A stretch of 64,000 nt of DNA from Pseudomonas sp. RIT409 (GTDB lineage Bacteria; Pseudomonadota; Gammaproteobacteria; Pseudomonadales; Pseudomonadaceae), in assembly GCF_003052515.2 (NCBI RefSeq), contig NZ_QARE02000009.1, positions 1 to 64,000 of the forward strand, read 5' to 3'. The position numbers and the translations under genes are program-made. Below are positions 28,699-36,480 of this stretch, piece by piece. The notes beneath the pieces are model-generated. The model ran no database searches and was not told where the DNA came from. It worked only from the letters and a program-made list of their open reading frames with translations. Numbering within the stretch: the first letter of the stretch is position 1; the number at the start of each line of letters is the position of its first letter.

Positions 28699-29055
28699 TC
28701 AATCACCCGAAATGCACGCGGTCACCGCATGCTGAATGTCCTTGGGACGCAGGGGGTTGTTGCCGCCACTTTCGAACAGCTTGATCGAGCTGCCGCCTGA
28801 GCGCTTCTCGATGTCGACGATGGCAGTGGGGGTTCCGCTGGAAAATTTCTGCGGCACGATGACGCGCAGACCTTCGCGGTGCGGCTCGATCTGCGGCGGT
28901 TTGCGGCTCTCGGCAATTTTCGCGACAAAGCATTCGGCATAGGCTTGCGGGCTCTTGCCCGACATGACGCTCATGGTCGCCGGCGTATGCTCGATGTCCG
29001 CCACGCTGGCGCAACCGGTCATCGCCAATGCCAGAACAACAACAGCCAGTTTCAT
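28699..29055 (-). CDS. Small lipoprotein of unknown function
   Basis: The 118-residue protein has a lipoprotein signal (MKLAVVVLALAMTGCAS) and a mature domain with two cysteines (AECFVAK and TACISG). The segment GLRVIVPQKFSSGTPTAIVDIEKR suggests a small beta-rich domain. GGAGGG lies upstream of the ATG on the - strand. I recognise no family. It faces another small lipoprotein gene tail to tail. Confidence 0.75.
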   Translation of the reverse strand: MKLAVVVLALAMTGCASVADIEHTPATMSVMSGKSPQAYAECFVAKIAESRKPPQIEPHREGLRVIVPQKFSSGTPTAIVDIEKRSGGSSIKLFESGGNNPLRPKDIQHAVTACISGD

Positions 29056-29223
29056 ACAATCCCTCCAGTAAAGCTGCTACGACAGGCGAGGACCGGATTA
29101 AATCCCCACCCTCACGCATTTTTCGGCATGTTCGCCGCGATAAAAGCCTGCTGGCCGTCAATGCCCAAGCGCGTCGTGGTATCGTTGCGGGCTTCAAAGC
29201 CTGCCTGTTTTCCGGAGACACCC

Positions 29224-29529
29224 ATGAAGTTCGTACACCAGCGCGAGCACCTTAACGAAGATGACATGGTGGTCATCGAGTGCTCCCAGCTCTGCAACAT
29301 CCGCCTCATGAGCGACGCGAATTTCCGCAGTTTCAAAAATGGCGGCCGTCACACCTACCACGGCGGCGCGTTCGACCGGTTCCCGGCGAAGATCACCGTG
29401 CCCAGCTCCGGCTTCTGGAACATCACCATCGACACCGCCGGCCGCAAGATGGACAGCCATGGGGGGCGCAAGACGACCTTCACCCATTCGATCAAAATCG
29501 TCCGCCGCTCCTCTTCCCGGCTAAGCTGA
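29224..29529 (+). CDS. DUF1883 domain protein
   Basis: The 101-residue soluble protein begins MKFVHQREHLNEDDMVVIEC and has the VIECSQLCNIRLMSDANF and SGFWNITIDTAG segments that I associate with DUF1883. In some proteins this domain is fused to TIR or similar modules; here it stands alone. GGAGA lies six bases before the ATG. A longer frame from 28879 is open but runs through the preceding - strand gene and is not used. The function is unknown. A 59-residue gene and alkB follow on the same strand. Confidence 0.7.
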   Translation: MKFVHQREHLNEDDMVVIECSQLCNIRLMSDANFRSFKNGGRHTYHGGAFDRFPAKITVPSSGFWNITIDTAGRKMDSHGGRKTTFTHSIKIVRRSSSRLS

Positions 29530-29601
29530 CCCATTCAATCGGGCCGAGCGTGAAAGTTTCGTCGTTTCTCTTCGGTCCGGATCGTCTTTAAGGAAATCTT
29601 C

Positions 29602-29781
29602 ATGAACCCAACGGCCCCGGTCGTCAAATACGCCATCAGCTATAAGCTCAATGGCGAACGTCGCTTCGAGTTCGCGCTGTTGCAATCTCCCTCTGCTGAA
29701 GAAGCACTCGCCGCCCTCCAGAAGATGCACAGCGCGAGCGATGACGTGATCAGCGACGTGAAAGTCAGCAAAGCACTCTGA
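29602..29781 (+). CDS. Small conserved-looking protein, 59 residues
   Basis: The frame starts MNPTAPVVKYAISYKLNGER and ends SDVKVSKAL, with a strong AAGGAAA Shine-Dalgarno six bases before the ATG. The codon use is like that of the neighbouring genes. The product alternates a beta-strand start, a helix (SAEEALAALQKMHSA) and a final strand, as in a small alpha/beta fold. It has no signal sequence or membrane helix. It ends 15 bases before alkB, so it is probably co-transcribed with it. I recognise no family. Confidence 0.7.
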   Translation: MNPTAPVVKYAISYKLNGERRFEFALLQSPSAEEALAALQKMHSASDDVISDVKVSKAL

Positions 29782-29796
29782 TCCGGACGGTATCCG

Positions 29797-30477
29797 ATGA
29801 TGCAGCGTAAAGGCACCACGCCCACCACGCTCGATCTGTTCGCCGACGCTCCGCCGCAGCCACCGACGACCGAGCGGATCGGCCCCTGCTCCGTCGTGCT
29901 GCGCGGGTTTGCCTTGCCGCTGCTCGACCGCTTGCTGCCCGCGCTGGAAGGGGTTTTGGTTCGCGCGCCCTTCCGGCACATGACCACGCCCGGCGGCTAC
30001 ACCATGTCGGTTGCGCTGAGCAGCTGCGGCGATGTGGGCTGGACCACCGACCGAAACGGATACCGATACGCGTCCATCGACCCACAAACCGGCAAGCCCT
30101 GGCCTGAAATGCCTGCCGTGTTTCTGGAGCTGGCGCAAAGGGCTGCGGACTGCGCAGGGTTTGCGGACTTCGTTCCGGACGCCTGCCTGATCAACCGCTA
30201 CATTCCCGGTGCGAAACTGGCGCTGCATCAGGACAAGGATGAACTCGATCTGCGTTGGCCGGTGGTCTCGGTGTCCCTCGGCATTCCAGCGATGTTCCTC
30301 TTTGGCGGCCACGCGCGCGGCGACGCCACCCAGCGCGTGCCGCTGTTCCATGGTGATGTGGTGGTCTGGGGCGGCGAAGACAGGCTGCGCTATCACGGGG
30401 TCATGCCGATCAAACAGGCCGATCATCCGCAATTGGGCGAACAACGGATCAACTTCACCTTCCGCAAAGCGGTGTGA
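29797..30477 (+). CDS. alkB: Alpha-ketoglutarate-dependent DNA dealkylase AlkB
   Basis: AlkB removes methyl groups from 1-methyladenine and 3-methylcytosine by oxidative demethylation. The product has 226 residues, close to the usual length. The iron ligands are His and Asp in LALHQDKDE and His in RLRYHGV. The 2-oxoglutarate-binding arginines are in QRINFTFRKA near the end. The substrate-lid motif TMSVALSSCGDVGWTTD is also present. It acts in the cytoplasm. The small gene upstream is probably in the same transcript. Confidence 0.95.
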   Translation: MMQRKGTTPTTLDLFADAPPQPPTTERIGPCSVVLRGFALPLLDRLLPALEGVLVRAPFRHMTTPGGYTMSVALSSCGDVGWTTDRNGYRYASIDPQTGKPWPEMPAVFLELAQRAADCAGFADFVPDACLINRYIPGAKLALHQDKDELDLRWPVVSVSLGIPAMFLFGGHARGDATQRVPLFHGDVVVWGGEDRLRYHGVMPIKQADHPQLGEQRINFTFRKAV

Positions 30478-30492
30478 GCGCGAGGCGGCGCA

Positions 30493-32304
30493 TCAGGCCT
30501 CAGCCTGCTGCGCCGCGCGGGTTTTGACCGGGCACACCACGCGGTGCAGATTCAACGCCGTGTTGATGATGCCGATGTGACTGAACGCCTGGGGGAAGTT
30601 ACCCAGCATGCGCCCGGCGCGAGGATCGTACTGCTCAGCGAGCAGGCCCACGTCATTGCACAAGCCACACAACCGATCGAAAAGGTCACTGGCCTCCTGC
30701 TCACGCCCCTGCAAGACATACACGTCGGCCAGCCAGAATGAGCACACCAGAAAGGTGCCTTCGCTGCCGGACACCCCGTCGACACTGCGCTCACCGTCAT
30801 ACCGCAACAACAATCCGTCCTGCATCAGAGCGTTTTCGATTTGCGCGACGGTGCCCGTCACACGCGGGTCATCGATGGGCAGGAACCCGGTCAGGGCGAT
30901 CTGTAGCAGGCTGGCGTCCAATTCCTTGCCGCCGTAGGTTTGCACGAAGCTGGCCAATTCCGGGTCGTAGCCATGGGCGCAGACGTCGGCATGAATCTCG
31001 TCGGCAATCCGTCGGTAGTGCCGCCCCCGCTCGCGGTCGTCCGGGCTGTCACTCTGCGACAGCACCCCCGCATTACGGTCGAACGACACCCACGCCATGA
31101 CTTTCGAATGGGTAAAGTGCCGAGGCTCGGAGCGGATCTCCCAGATGCCGGCATCCGGCAGGTGCCAGACCTGTTCCAGAAACGGCATGATGACTTTCTG
31201 GATTTCCGTGCTGCGGGGCAAGCGCGGGAGACCGCTTTTCAACGCCTGGGTCATGGCGTCGGCCACCTCCCCGTACACATCCAGTTGCGTCTGCGTCGCT
31301 GCTGCGTTGCCGACCCTCACCGGACGGGACTGCTCATACCCGCTGAGCCACGGCAGGTGATACTCCGGCAAGCGCCGCTCGCCACCCAAGCCGTACATGA
31401 TCTGCACCTGGTCGGGGTTCCCGGCCACCGAACGCAACAGCCAATTACGCCATGCAGAAGCTTCCTCGTAGTAGCCCAGGTTCATGAACGCCAGCAGCGT
31501 CATCGTTGCATCGCGCAGCCAGCAGAAGCGGTAGTCCCAGTTGCGCTCGCCGCCCAATTGCTCGGGCAGCGAGGTGGTGACCGCCGCCACGATGCCACCG
31601 GTGGGGGCATAGGTCATGGCCTTGAGGGTGATCAACGAGCGCTTGACCTGATCGGTCCATGGCCCGACCTCCGGACAACGGTCGGAAAACTCACGCCAGT
31701 AGGCGACGGTCTGCTGCAGTGCCTGCTCGACTTCGAACCCGTCGCGCACCGGCTCGTGGGACGGCTGCCAGCTCAGGGCGAAACTCAATCGCTGTCCGGC
31801 CTCCACGGTAAACAGGCTTTCAGTGTGATGGTCCATGGGGTGCAGTTCCGACGGCGTTCGCAGCACCAGCATGTCCGGTCCGGCGACTGCGGTCATGGTA
31901 TGGGGCTCTCGCTTTTCAACCCACGGTACCGTACTGCCATAGTCGAACCGGATCGCCAGGTCCATGGAAAAGTCCATGCGCCCTTCCAGCCCGACGACGA
32001 TTCGCACCACGCTGTTTTCCTGCCCCATAGGCATGAAGTCCACCAGCATGGCGCGGCCTGTGTCGGCGGTGAACAAGGTTTCGAGCACGAGCGTGCCGTC
32101 GCGGTAGTGGCGACGGGTCTGGCACTGACCGTCCGTGGGGGCAATTTTCCAGCGGCCGTTGTCGCTGTCGCCCAGCAAGGCAGCAAAACAGGCAGGGGCG
32201 TCGAACCTCGGGAAGCACAACCAGTCCAGCGACCCGTCACGGGCCACCAACGCTGCCGTGTGGCAATTGCCGAGCAGCGCGTAGTCTTCGATCAATACAG
32301 CCAT
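30493..32304 (-). CDS. Glycoside hydrolase family 15 protein (glucoamylase/trehalase-like)
   Basis: The 603-residue cytosolic protein opens with the GH15 N-terminal beta domain (IEDYALLGNCHTAALVARDGSLDWLCFPRFD). The (alpha/alpha)6 barrel follows, with TSLPEQLGGERNWDYRFCWLRDA and a C-terminal EGTFLVCSFWLADVY segment that should carry the catalytic glutamate. The family hydrolyses alpha-glucosidic bonds; some bacterial members act on trehalose and others on malto-oligosaccharides. Which applies cannot be told from sequence. The gene is the last in a - strand run gnd-zwf-HAD-GH15, 28 bases after the HAD gene. Glucose released by it could feed the pentose phosphate enzymes encoded upstream. Confidence 0.88.
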   Translation of the reverse strand: MAVLIEDYALLGNCHTAALVARDGSLDWLCFPRFDAPACFAALLGDSDNGRWKIAPTDGQCQTRRHYRDGTLVLETLFTADTGRAMLVDFMPMGQENSVVRIVVGLEGRMDFSMDLAIRFDYGSTVPWVEKREPHTMTAVAGPDMLVLRTPSELHPMDHHTESLFTVEAGQRLSFALSWQPSHEPVRDGFEVEQALQQTVAYWREFSDRCPEVGPWTDQVKRSLITLKAMTYAPTGGIVAAVTTSLPEQLGGERNWDYRFCWLRDATMTLLAFMNLGYYEEASAWRNWLLRSVAGNPDQVQIMYGLGGERRLPEYHLPWLSGYEQSRPVRVGNAAATQTQLDVYGEVADAMTQALKSGLPRLPRSTEIQKVIMPFLEQVWHLPDAGIWEIRSEPRHFTHSKVMAWVSFDRNAGVLSQSDSPDDRERGRHYRRIADEIHADVCAHGYDPELASFVQTYGGKELDASLLQIALTGFLPIDDPRVTGTVAQIENALMQDGLLLRYDGERSVDGVSGSEGTFLVCSFWLADVYVLQGREQEASDLFDRLCGLCNDVGLLAEQYDPRAGRMLGNFPQAFSHIGIINTALNLHRVVCPVKTRAAQQAEA

Positions 32305-32332
32305 GGGTCACCGCCCCCTCGGGTGTCTGGAA

Positions 32333-33139
32333 TCAATGCGGCAGTACGTAACGCTCGATGGCCATGGCCAGCCCGTCTTCCAGATTGCTGCCCGTCACGT
32401 GATGAGCGTGAGATTTGACGCCTGTTTCCGCCTGCCCCATCGCGATCGCCAACCCGGCGCGCGCAAACATCGCCACATCATTACCGGCGTCGCCGATGGC
32501 AGCGGCCTGTGCGAGCGGGATGCCCAGCGCGTCGGCCAGCGTAGCCAACGCGGCGCCTTTGTTGGCCTCCAGGGCGGTAACGTCAAGGTAATACGCCTGC
32601 GAACGGGCAGCCAGGGCAGTGTCCGCGATCAACGGGTTGAGCTGGGCTTCGAGCCGCTTGAGCAGTTCGAAGTCCTTGCTGGCGGCCACGATCTTGTCGA
32701 TCCGATCGATGTACTCATCGAAATGCTGCACCTGAACGAAGTCGTAGCCCAGGGTAGTGCGCTCATGCTCGACGTAATCTCCGAGCGGGTCGAGCAGCAG
32801 CCACTGGTCATCGGCGAACACCCAGACCGACACCGGTTGGTCGGCGAACAGGTCCAGACTCGTGCGCGCCGCAACGGGATCGATACGGTGGGCCTTGAGC
32901 AGGCTGCCGTCGGGGTTGACGATGTTGGCGCCGTTGAAACTCACCGTCGGCAGGTCGATGCCCAGCGCCTCGATCTGCTGGCGCATGGCCCTTGGTGGGC
33001 GGCTGCTGGCCACCGTGAAGCGGATCCCGGCATCCCGCAGCTTGCGCACCGCGTCGATGTTGGCTTGGCTGAGGCTGTGATCCGGTCGCAACAGCGTGCC
33101 GTCGATGTCCGACAGCATGAAACGGATAGGCGAATGCAT
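32333..33139 (-). CDS. HAD-superfamily phosphatase, Cof type
   Basis: The product has 268 residues with the HAD core: motif I FMLSDIDGTLL (nucleophile Asp and acid Asp), motif II VASSRPP, and motifs III-IV AIGDAGNDVAMF with the conserved Lys in EANKGAAL. The type IIB cap lies in the middle. Cof-type enzymes dephosphorylate sugar phosphates or related small molecules. The start at 33139 is favoured by a GAGGG Shine-Dalgarno. An upstream ATG at 33151 overlaps the zwf stop (ATGA) and would add four residues. The location behind zwf suggests a sugar-phosphate substrate. Confidence 0.88.
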   Translation of the reverse strand: MHSPIRFMLSDIDGTLLRPDHSLSQANIDAVRKLRDAGIRFTVASSRPPRAMRQQIEALGIDLPTVSFNGANIVNPDGSLLKAHRIDPVAARTSLDLFADQPVSVWVFADDQWLLLDPLGDYVEHERTTLGYDFVQVQHFDEYIDRIDKIVAASKDFELLKRLEAQLNPLIADTALAARSQAYYLDVTALEANKGAALATLADALGIPLAQAAAIGDAGNDVAMFARAGLAIAMGQAETGVKSHAHHVTGSNLEDGLAMAIERYVLPH

Positions 33140-33147
33140 GGTTTCCC

Positions 33148-34671
33148 TCATCCGAGACGTTGCCAGTGGAAACCGTCGCGTTCGAGCAGTTCGTCAGCAG
33201 CCGCCGGCCCGTCCTCTCCAGCCTTGTAGAACTCCACATGGGGGTCCTTGGACCAGGCATCGATGAACGGTTGCACGGCCCGCCAGCCGTTTTCGATGTT
33301 ATCGGCGCGCTGGAACAGGGTCTGATCCCCGGTCAGGCAGTCGTAGATCAAGGTTTCGTACCCAGTCGACGGCTGCATTTCGAAGAAGTCCTTGTAGGCA
33401 AAGCCCAGCTCGATGGTTTGCATATCGAGGGTCGGCCCCGGCTTTTTCGCTTGCAGGTCGAACCACATGCCTTCGTCGGGCTGGATCTGGATTTTCAGGA
33501 AGTTGGGCGCGACACGGTCGACATCGGTGTCGCGGAATTGCGCGTAGGGCGCAGGCTTGAAGCAGATGGCGATCTCGGTGTCGCGCACGCTCATACGCTT
33601 GCCGGTGCGCAGGTAGAACGGCACCCCCATCCAGCGCCAGTTATCGACCATTACCTTGAGCGCGACGTAGGTTTCCGTGGTGCTGTCCGCGGCCACCCGG
33701 TCCTCTTCGCGGTAGCCGGAAACACGGGTGCCGTTGAGCGTACTGTCGGTGTATTGCCCGCGCACCGAATTGGCCAGCGCTTCCATTTCCGACCACGGCC
33801 GAATGGCGCCGATGACCTTGGCCTTCTCGCCCCGCACCGCGTCAGCACCGAATGCAGCCGGCGGTTCCATCGCCACCATCGCCAGCAATTGGAACAGGTG
33901 GTTGGGCACCATATCCCGCAGGGCACCGGTGGTTTCGTAGAAACTGCCGCGGGTTTCCACACCGACGGTCTCTGCGGCGGTGATCTGGACGTGGTCGATG
34001 TAGTGGTTGTTCCAGAACGACTCGAACAACCCGTTGGAGAAACGGCTGACCAGAATGTTCTGGACCGTTTCCTTGCCCAGATAGTGGTCGATCCGATAGA
34101 TCTGTTTCTCGCTCATGACTTTGAGCAAGCAGGCGTTGAGCGCCACGGCGCTGGGCAGGTCGTGACCGAACGGCTTTTCGATCACCACCCGGCGAAACTG
34201 CTCTTCGTTCTCCGCCATGAGGCCTGACGAGCCCAACCGCTGGACCACCTCACTGAAGAAGCGCGGCGCAGTCGCCAGGTAGAAAACGGCGTTGCGCGTT
34301 CCGGTGCGCTTGATCCTGTCGTCGATGGCCGAGTACGTCGCATCGTCGAGAAAATCACCGGTGATGTAGGTAATCCGTTCGGCCAGGTTGCCCCACAGTT
34401 CAGGGTCAAGGGGGTCTTCCCCGCCCTGGGCGACCTTGTTGGCCGCCTCCTTGCGAATGAAATCCTCGAGTTTCTGCCCAAACTCGCTGTCGCTGACCGT
34501 GTTGTGGTCAACGCCGACAATGTGCAGGTCCTCCCCCACCAGCCCGTCACGAGACAGGTTGTAGAGGGCAGGCATCAACAACCGTTTGACCAGGTCACCG
34601 TGGGCGCCGAACAGGAACAGCGTGGTCGCGGGCGCGACCGGGGCATTCTGCTTGCTGCGGGATAAACCCAT
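33148..34671 (-). CDS. zwf: Glucose-6-phosphate dehydrogenase
   Basis: The enzyme oxidises glucose-6-phosphate to 6-phosphogluconolactone and yields reduced coenzyme. The product has 507 residues. The N-terminal Rossmann motif is LFLFGAHGDLVKRLLMP, and the active-site signature is RIDHYLGKETVQN with its catalytic His-Asp environment. The motif position that is K, S or T in many homologues is His here (GAHGD); its effect on coenzyme choice is unknown. Pseudomonads carry several Zwf isozymes. This copy pairs with gnd 17 bases upstream, like the P. putida zwfB-gnd locus as I recall it, and not with edd/glk. Confidence 0.95.
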   Translation of the reverse strand: MGLSRSKQNAPVAPATTLFLFGAHGDLVKRLLMPALYNLSRDGLVGEDLHIVGVDHNTVSDSEFGQKLEDFIRKEAANKVAQGGEDPLDPELWGNLAERITYITGDFLDDATYSAIDDRIKRTGTRNAVFYLATAPRFFSEVVQRLGSSGLMAENEEQFRRVVIEKPFGHDLPSAVALNACLLKVMSEKQIYRIDHYLGKETVQNILVSRFSNGLFESFWNNHYIDHVQITAAETVGVETRGSFYETTGALRDMVPNHLFQLLAMVAMEPPAAFGADAVRGEKAKVIGAIRPWSEMEALANSVRGQYTDSTLNGTRVSGYREEDRVAADSTTETYVALKVMVDNWRWMGVPFYLRTGKRMSVRDTEIAICFKPAPYAQFRDTDVDRVAPNFLKIQIQPDEGMWFDLQAKKPGPTLDMQTIELGFAYKDFFEMQPSTGYETLIYDCLTGDQTLFQRADNIENGWRAVQPFIDAWSKDPHVEFYKAGEDGPAAADELLERDGFHWQRLG

Positions 34672-34688
34672 GGGGGAGGCTTCCTTAT

Positions 34689-35666
34689 TTATTTAGGTTC
34701 TTTGTGACCACCGAAACCGAAACGCATGGCCGAGAGCATCTTGTCGCCATAGGTGCTCTGCTGACGCGAGCGGAAACGTGCGAACAGGGAACTGGACAAC
34801 ACAGGCACCGGCACGGCCTGCTCGATGGCCGCTTCGATGGTCCAGCGCCCTTCGCCGCTATCGGCGACCGAACCGGAATATGCGTCGAGTTGCGGATCGG
34901 TTGCCAGGGCGTCGGCGGTCAGGTCCAGCAGCCAGGAAGAGACCACACTGCCACGACGCCAGACTTCGGCGATGTCGCCCAGGTTCAAGTCGAAGCGTTG
35001 ATCGGCTGGCAAGCTGTCGGCGTTCTTGGTCTTGAGGATGTCGAAGCCCTCGGCGAAGGCCTGCATCATGCCGTACTCGATGCCGTTATGGATCATCTTG
35101 ACGAAGTGGCCAGCGCCCGGCGGGCCCGCATGTATGTAGCCCTGCTCGGCGCGAGGGTCGGCATCCTTGGCGCGATCTCGCGTGCGCGGGATGCTGCCCA
35201 TGCCGGGCGCCAGGGTTTTGAACAGGGGATCGAGACGATCGACGACTTCGGTTTCTCCACCGATCATCATGCAGTAACCGCGCTCCAGGCCCCAGACGCC
35301 GCCAGAGGTGCCGACGTCGACGTAGTGCAACTGCCTGGCCTTGAGCTCGACCGAGCGACGGATATCGTCTTTGTAATAGGTGTTGCCGCCGTCGATGATC
35401 ACATCATCCGGCTCCAACAGGGTGGCCAGTTGGTTGATGGTGTCTTCGGTAGGAGCTCCAGCGGGCAGCATGACCCAGACAGCGCGCGGTTTTTCCAGGG
35501 CGGCCACCAGTGACTTCAAATCATCGGCAGGCGTCGAACCTTCGTTGGCGAGCACGGCACGAGACTGCTCATCGCGGTCGTAGACCACCGTGGTGTGGCC
35601 GTCGAGCATCAGACGACGTGCGATGTTGCCGCCCATGCGGCCAAGTCCAACAATCCCGAGTTGCAT
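34689..35666 (-). CDS. gnd: 6-phosphogluconate dehydrogenase, decarboxylating, short type
   Basis: The enzyme oxidatively decarboxylates 6-phosphogluconate to ribulose-5-phosphate. The product has 325 residues, the short (YqeC/GndA-like) class. It starts with the coenzyme motif [20 protein letters not shown] and has [32 protein letters not shown] and the substrate/catalytic segment [18 protein letters not shown]. Asp (VVYDRDEQ) at the end of the second strand favours NAD over NADP, which is typical for this class but is inference here. AGGAG precedes the ATG. It is the first gene of the - strand run and carries its promoter side. Confidence 0.95.
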   Translation of the reverse strand: MQLGIVGLGRMGGNIARRLMLDGHTTVVYDRDEQSRAVLANEGSTPADDLKSLVAALEKPRAVWVMLPAGAPTEDTINQLATLLEPDDVIIDGGNTYYKDDIRRSVELKARQLHYVDVGTSGGVWGLERGYCMMIGGETEVVDRLDPLFKTLAPGMGSIPRTRDRAKDADPRAEQGYIHAGPPGAGHFVKMIHNGIEYGMMQAFAEGFDILKTKNADSLPADQRFDLNLGDIAEVWRRGSVVSSWLLDLTADALATDPQLDAYSGSVADSGEGRWTIEAAIEQAVPVPVLSSSLFARFRSRQQSTYGDKMLSAMRFGFGGHKEPK

Positions 35667-35980
35667 GTAGAGGTGCTCCTAAAATCGAAAACAGGGTGCC
35701 TCATTCTATAGCCCAGTGCCGCTTATTGGGTTAGTCCGGGGAGGCGGATGAAGGTTTCCCGGTGAAAATAGTTTCATTTTGGTGCGCTGGGCGGCTTTAA
35801 ATCGCCGTTCGTCGCCAGGCGCGCACCTTAGCGACAATTCAAAATAAAAAAGTTCCCTTTTGCGTCAAAAGAAATCAGAATCCGCGCCGACATAGGTAGG
35901 AAGCATAGGCAAGTCGGGTAGCGAGGTTGTCATTGCTTGAACCTAATGAAGTTGAATCCCGCCGTTTGCGAGGTGAAGCA
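35667..35980. other. Divergent intergenic region upstream of gnd with a TGAAA/TTTCA dyad
   Basis: No gene is seen. The stretch is AT-richer than its surroundings and should hold the gnd promoter and that of the small + strand gene. TGAAA-ATAG-TTTCA (35763-35776) is a perfect 5-bp dyad about 100 bases upstream of gnd. It does not match the TTGT-N7/8-ACAA HexR site of Pseudomonas sugar genes. Confidence 0.4.
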
Positions 35981-36154
35981 ATGGGCACAGTACTACCGGC
36001 AACCGCTCCACAAACCCTGTATGTCACCATCCGTCGTGATGAGCTGCGCGAACTCAAAGAGCAGCGCGATCAATTGCAAAAGAAAGTCGCTCACCTGACC
36101 CTGATGCTGCAACACGCTCAGTTGTCCAGCCAGAGCACCGCGCTCCAGGCCTGA
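35981..36154 (+). CDS. Small coiled-coil protein, 57 residues
   Basis: The protein reads MGTVLPATAPQTLYVTIRRD and then a strongly helical stretch, with heptad-like leucines in ELREQ-type repeats to about residue 48. GAGGTGAA lies upstream of the ATG at 35981, which decides the start; the frame is open back to 35927 without support. It has no signal sequence. I recognise no family. A hairpin with an 8-bp stem (36175-36199) follows and may end its transcript. Confidence 0.65.
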   Translation: MGTVLPATAPQTLYVTIRRDELRELKEQRDQLQKKVAHLTLMLQHAQLSSQSTALQA

Positions 36155-36174
36155 TCCCCCGCCGTCTGCCATCC

Positions 36175-36200
36175 AAGGCAAGTCTTCCTGGCTTGCCTTT
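36175..36200 (+). terminator. Terminator-like hairpin after the small coiled-coil gene
   Basis: AAGGCAAG and CTTGCCTT form an 8-bp stem with a 9-base loop, followed by only a short T stretch. The remaining 36201-36480 has no gene and should hold the promoter of the transferase gene that starts at 36481. Confidence 0.5.
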
Positions 36201-36480
36201 CGATCTCCCCTCTCTCCCTACGACAGCCCGTCCTGCGACAGCCCAACACCCGGCCTCTAGTCGGACTCGACACACTCTGTAACGTTCCGCTGCCTTGCAA
36301 AATCCCGTGCTTGAGCACCCCAACGCATCGCTCACGCCGTCCTCACGTTTTTTTCACGTCATGCCAACCATACTCGCGCCCCTTTGTAGAGCGCTTGCGG
36401 GCCTGCGTACCGCGGTTCGCGCTCTCATGACCCACGTAGCGGCACGCGCGCCGCTCGAAGATTTATAGCGGGAGCGCTTG

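Noticed and set aside
35763..35776. A HexR operator upstream of gnd
   Set aside because: The dyad TGAAA-N4-TTTCA does not match the TTGT-N7/8-ACAA pattern, so only an unnamed dyad is reported.
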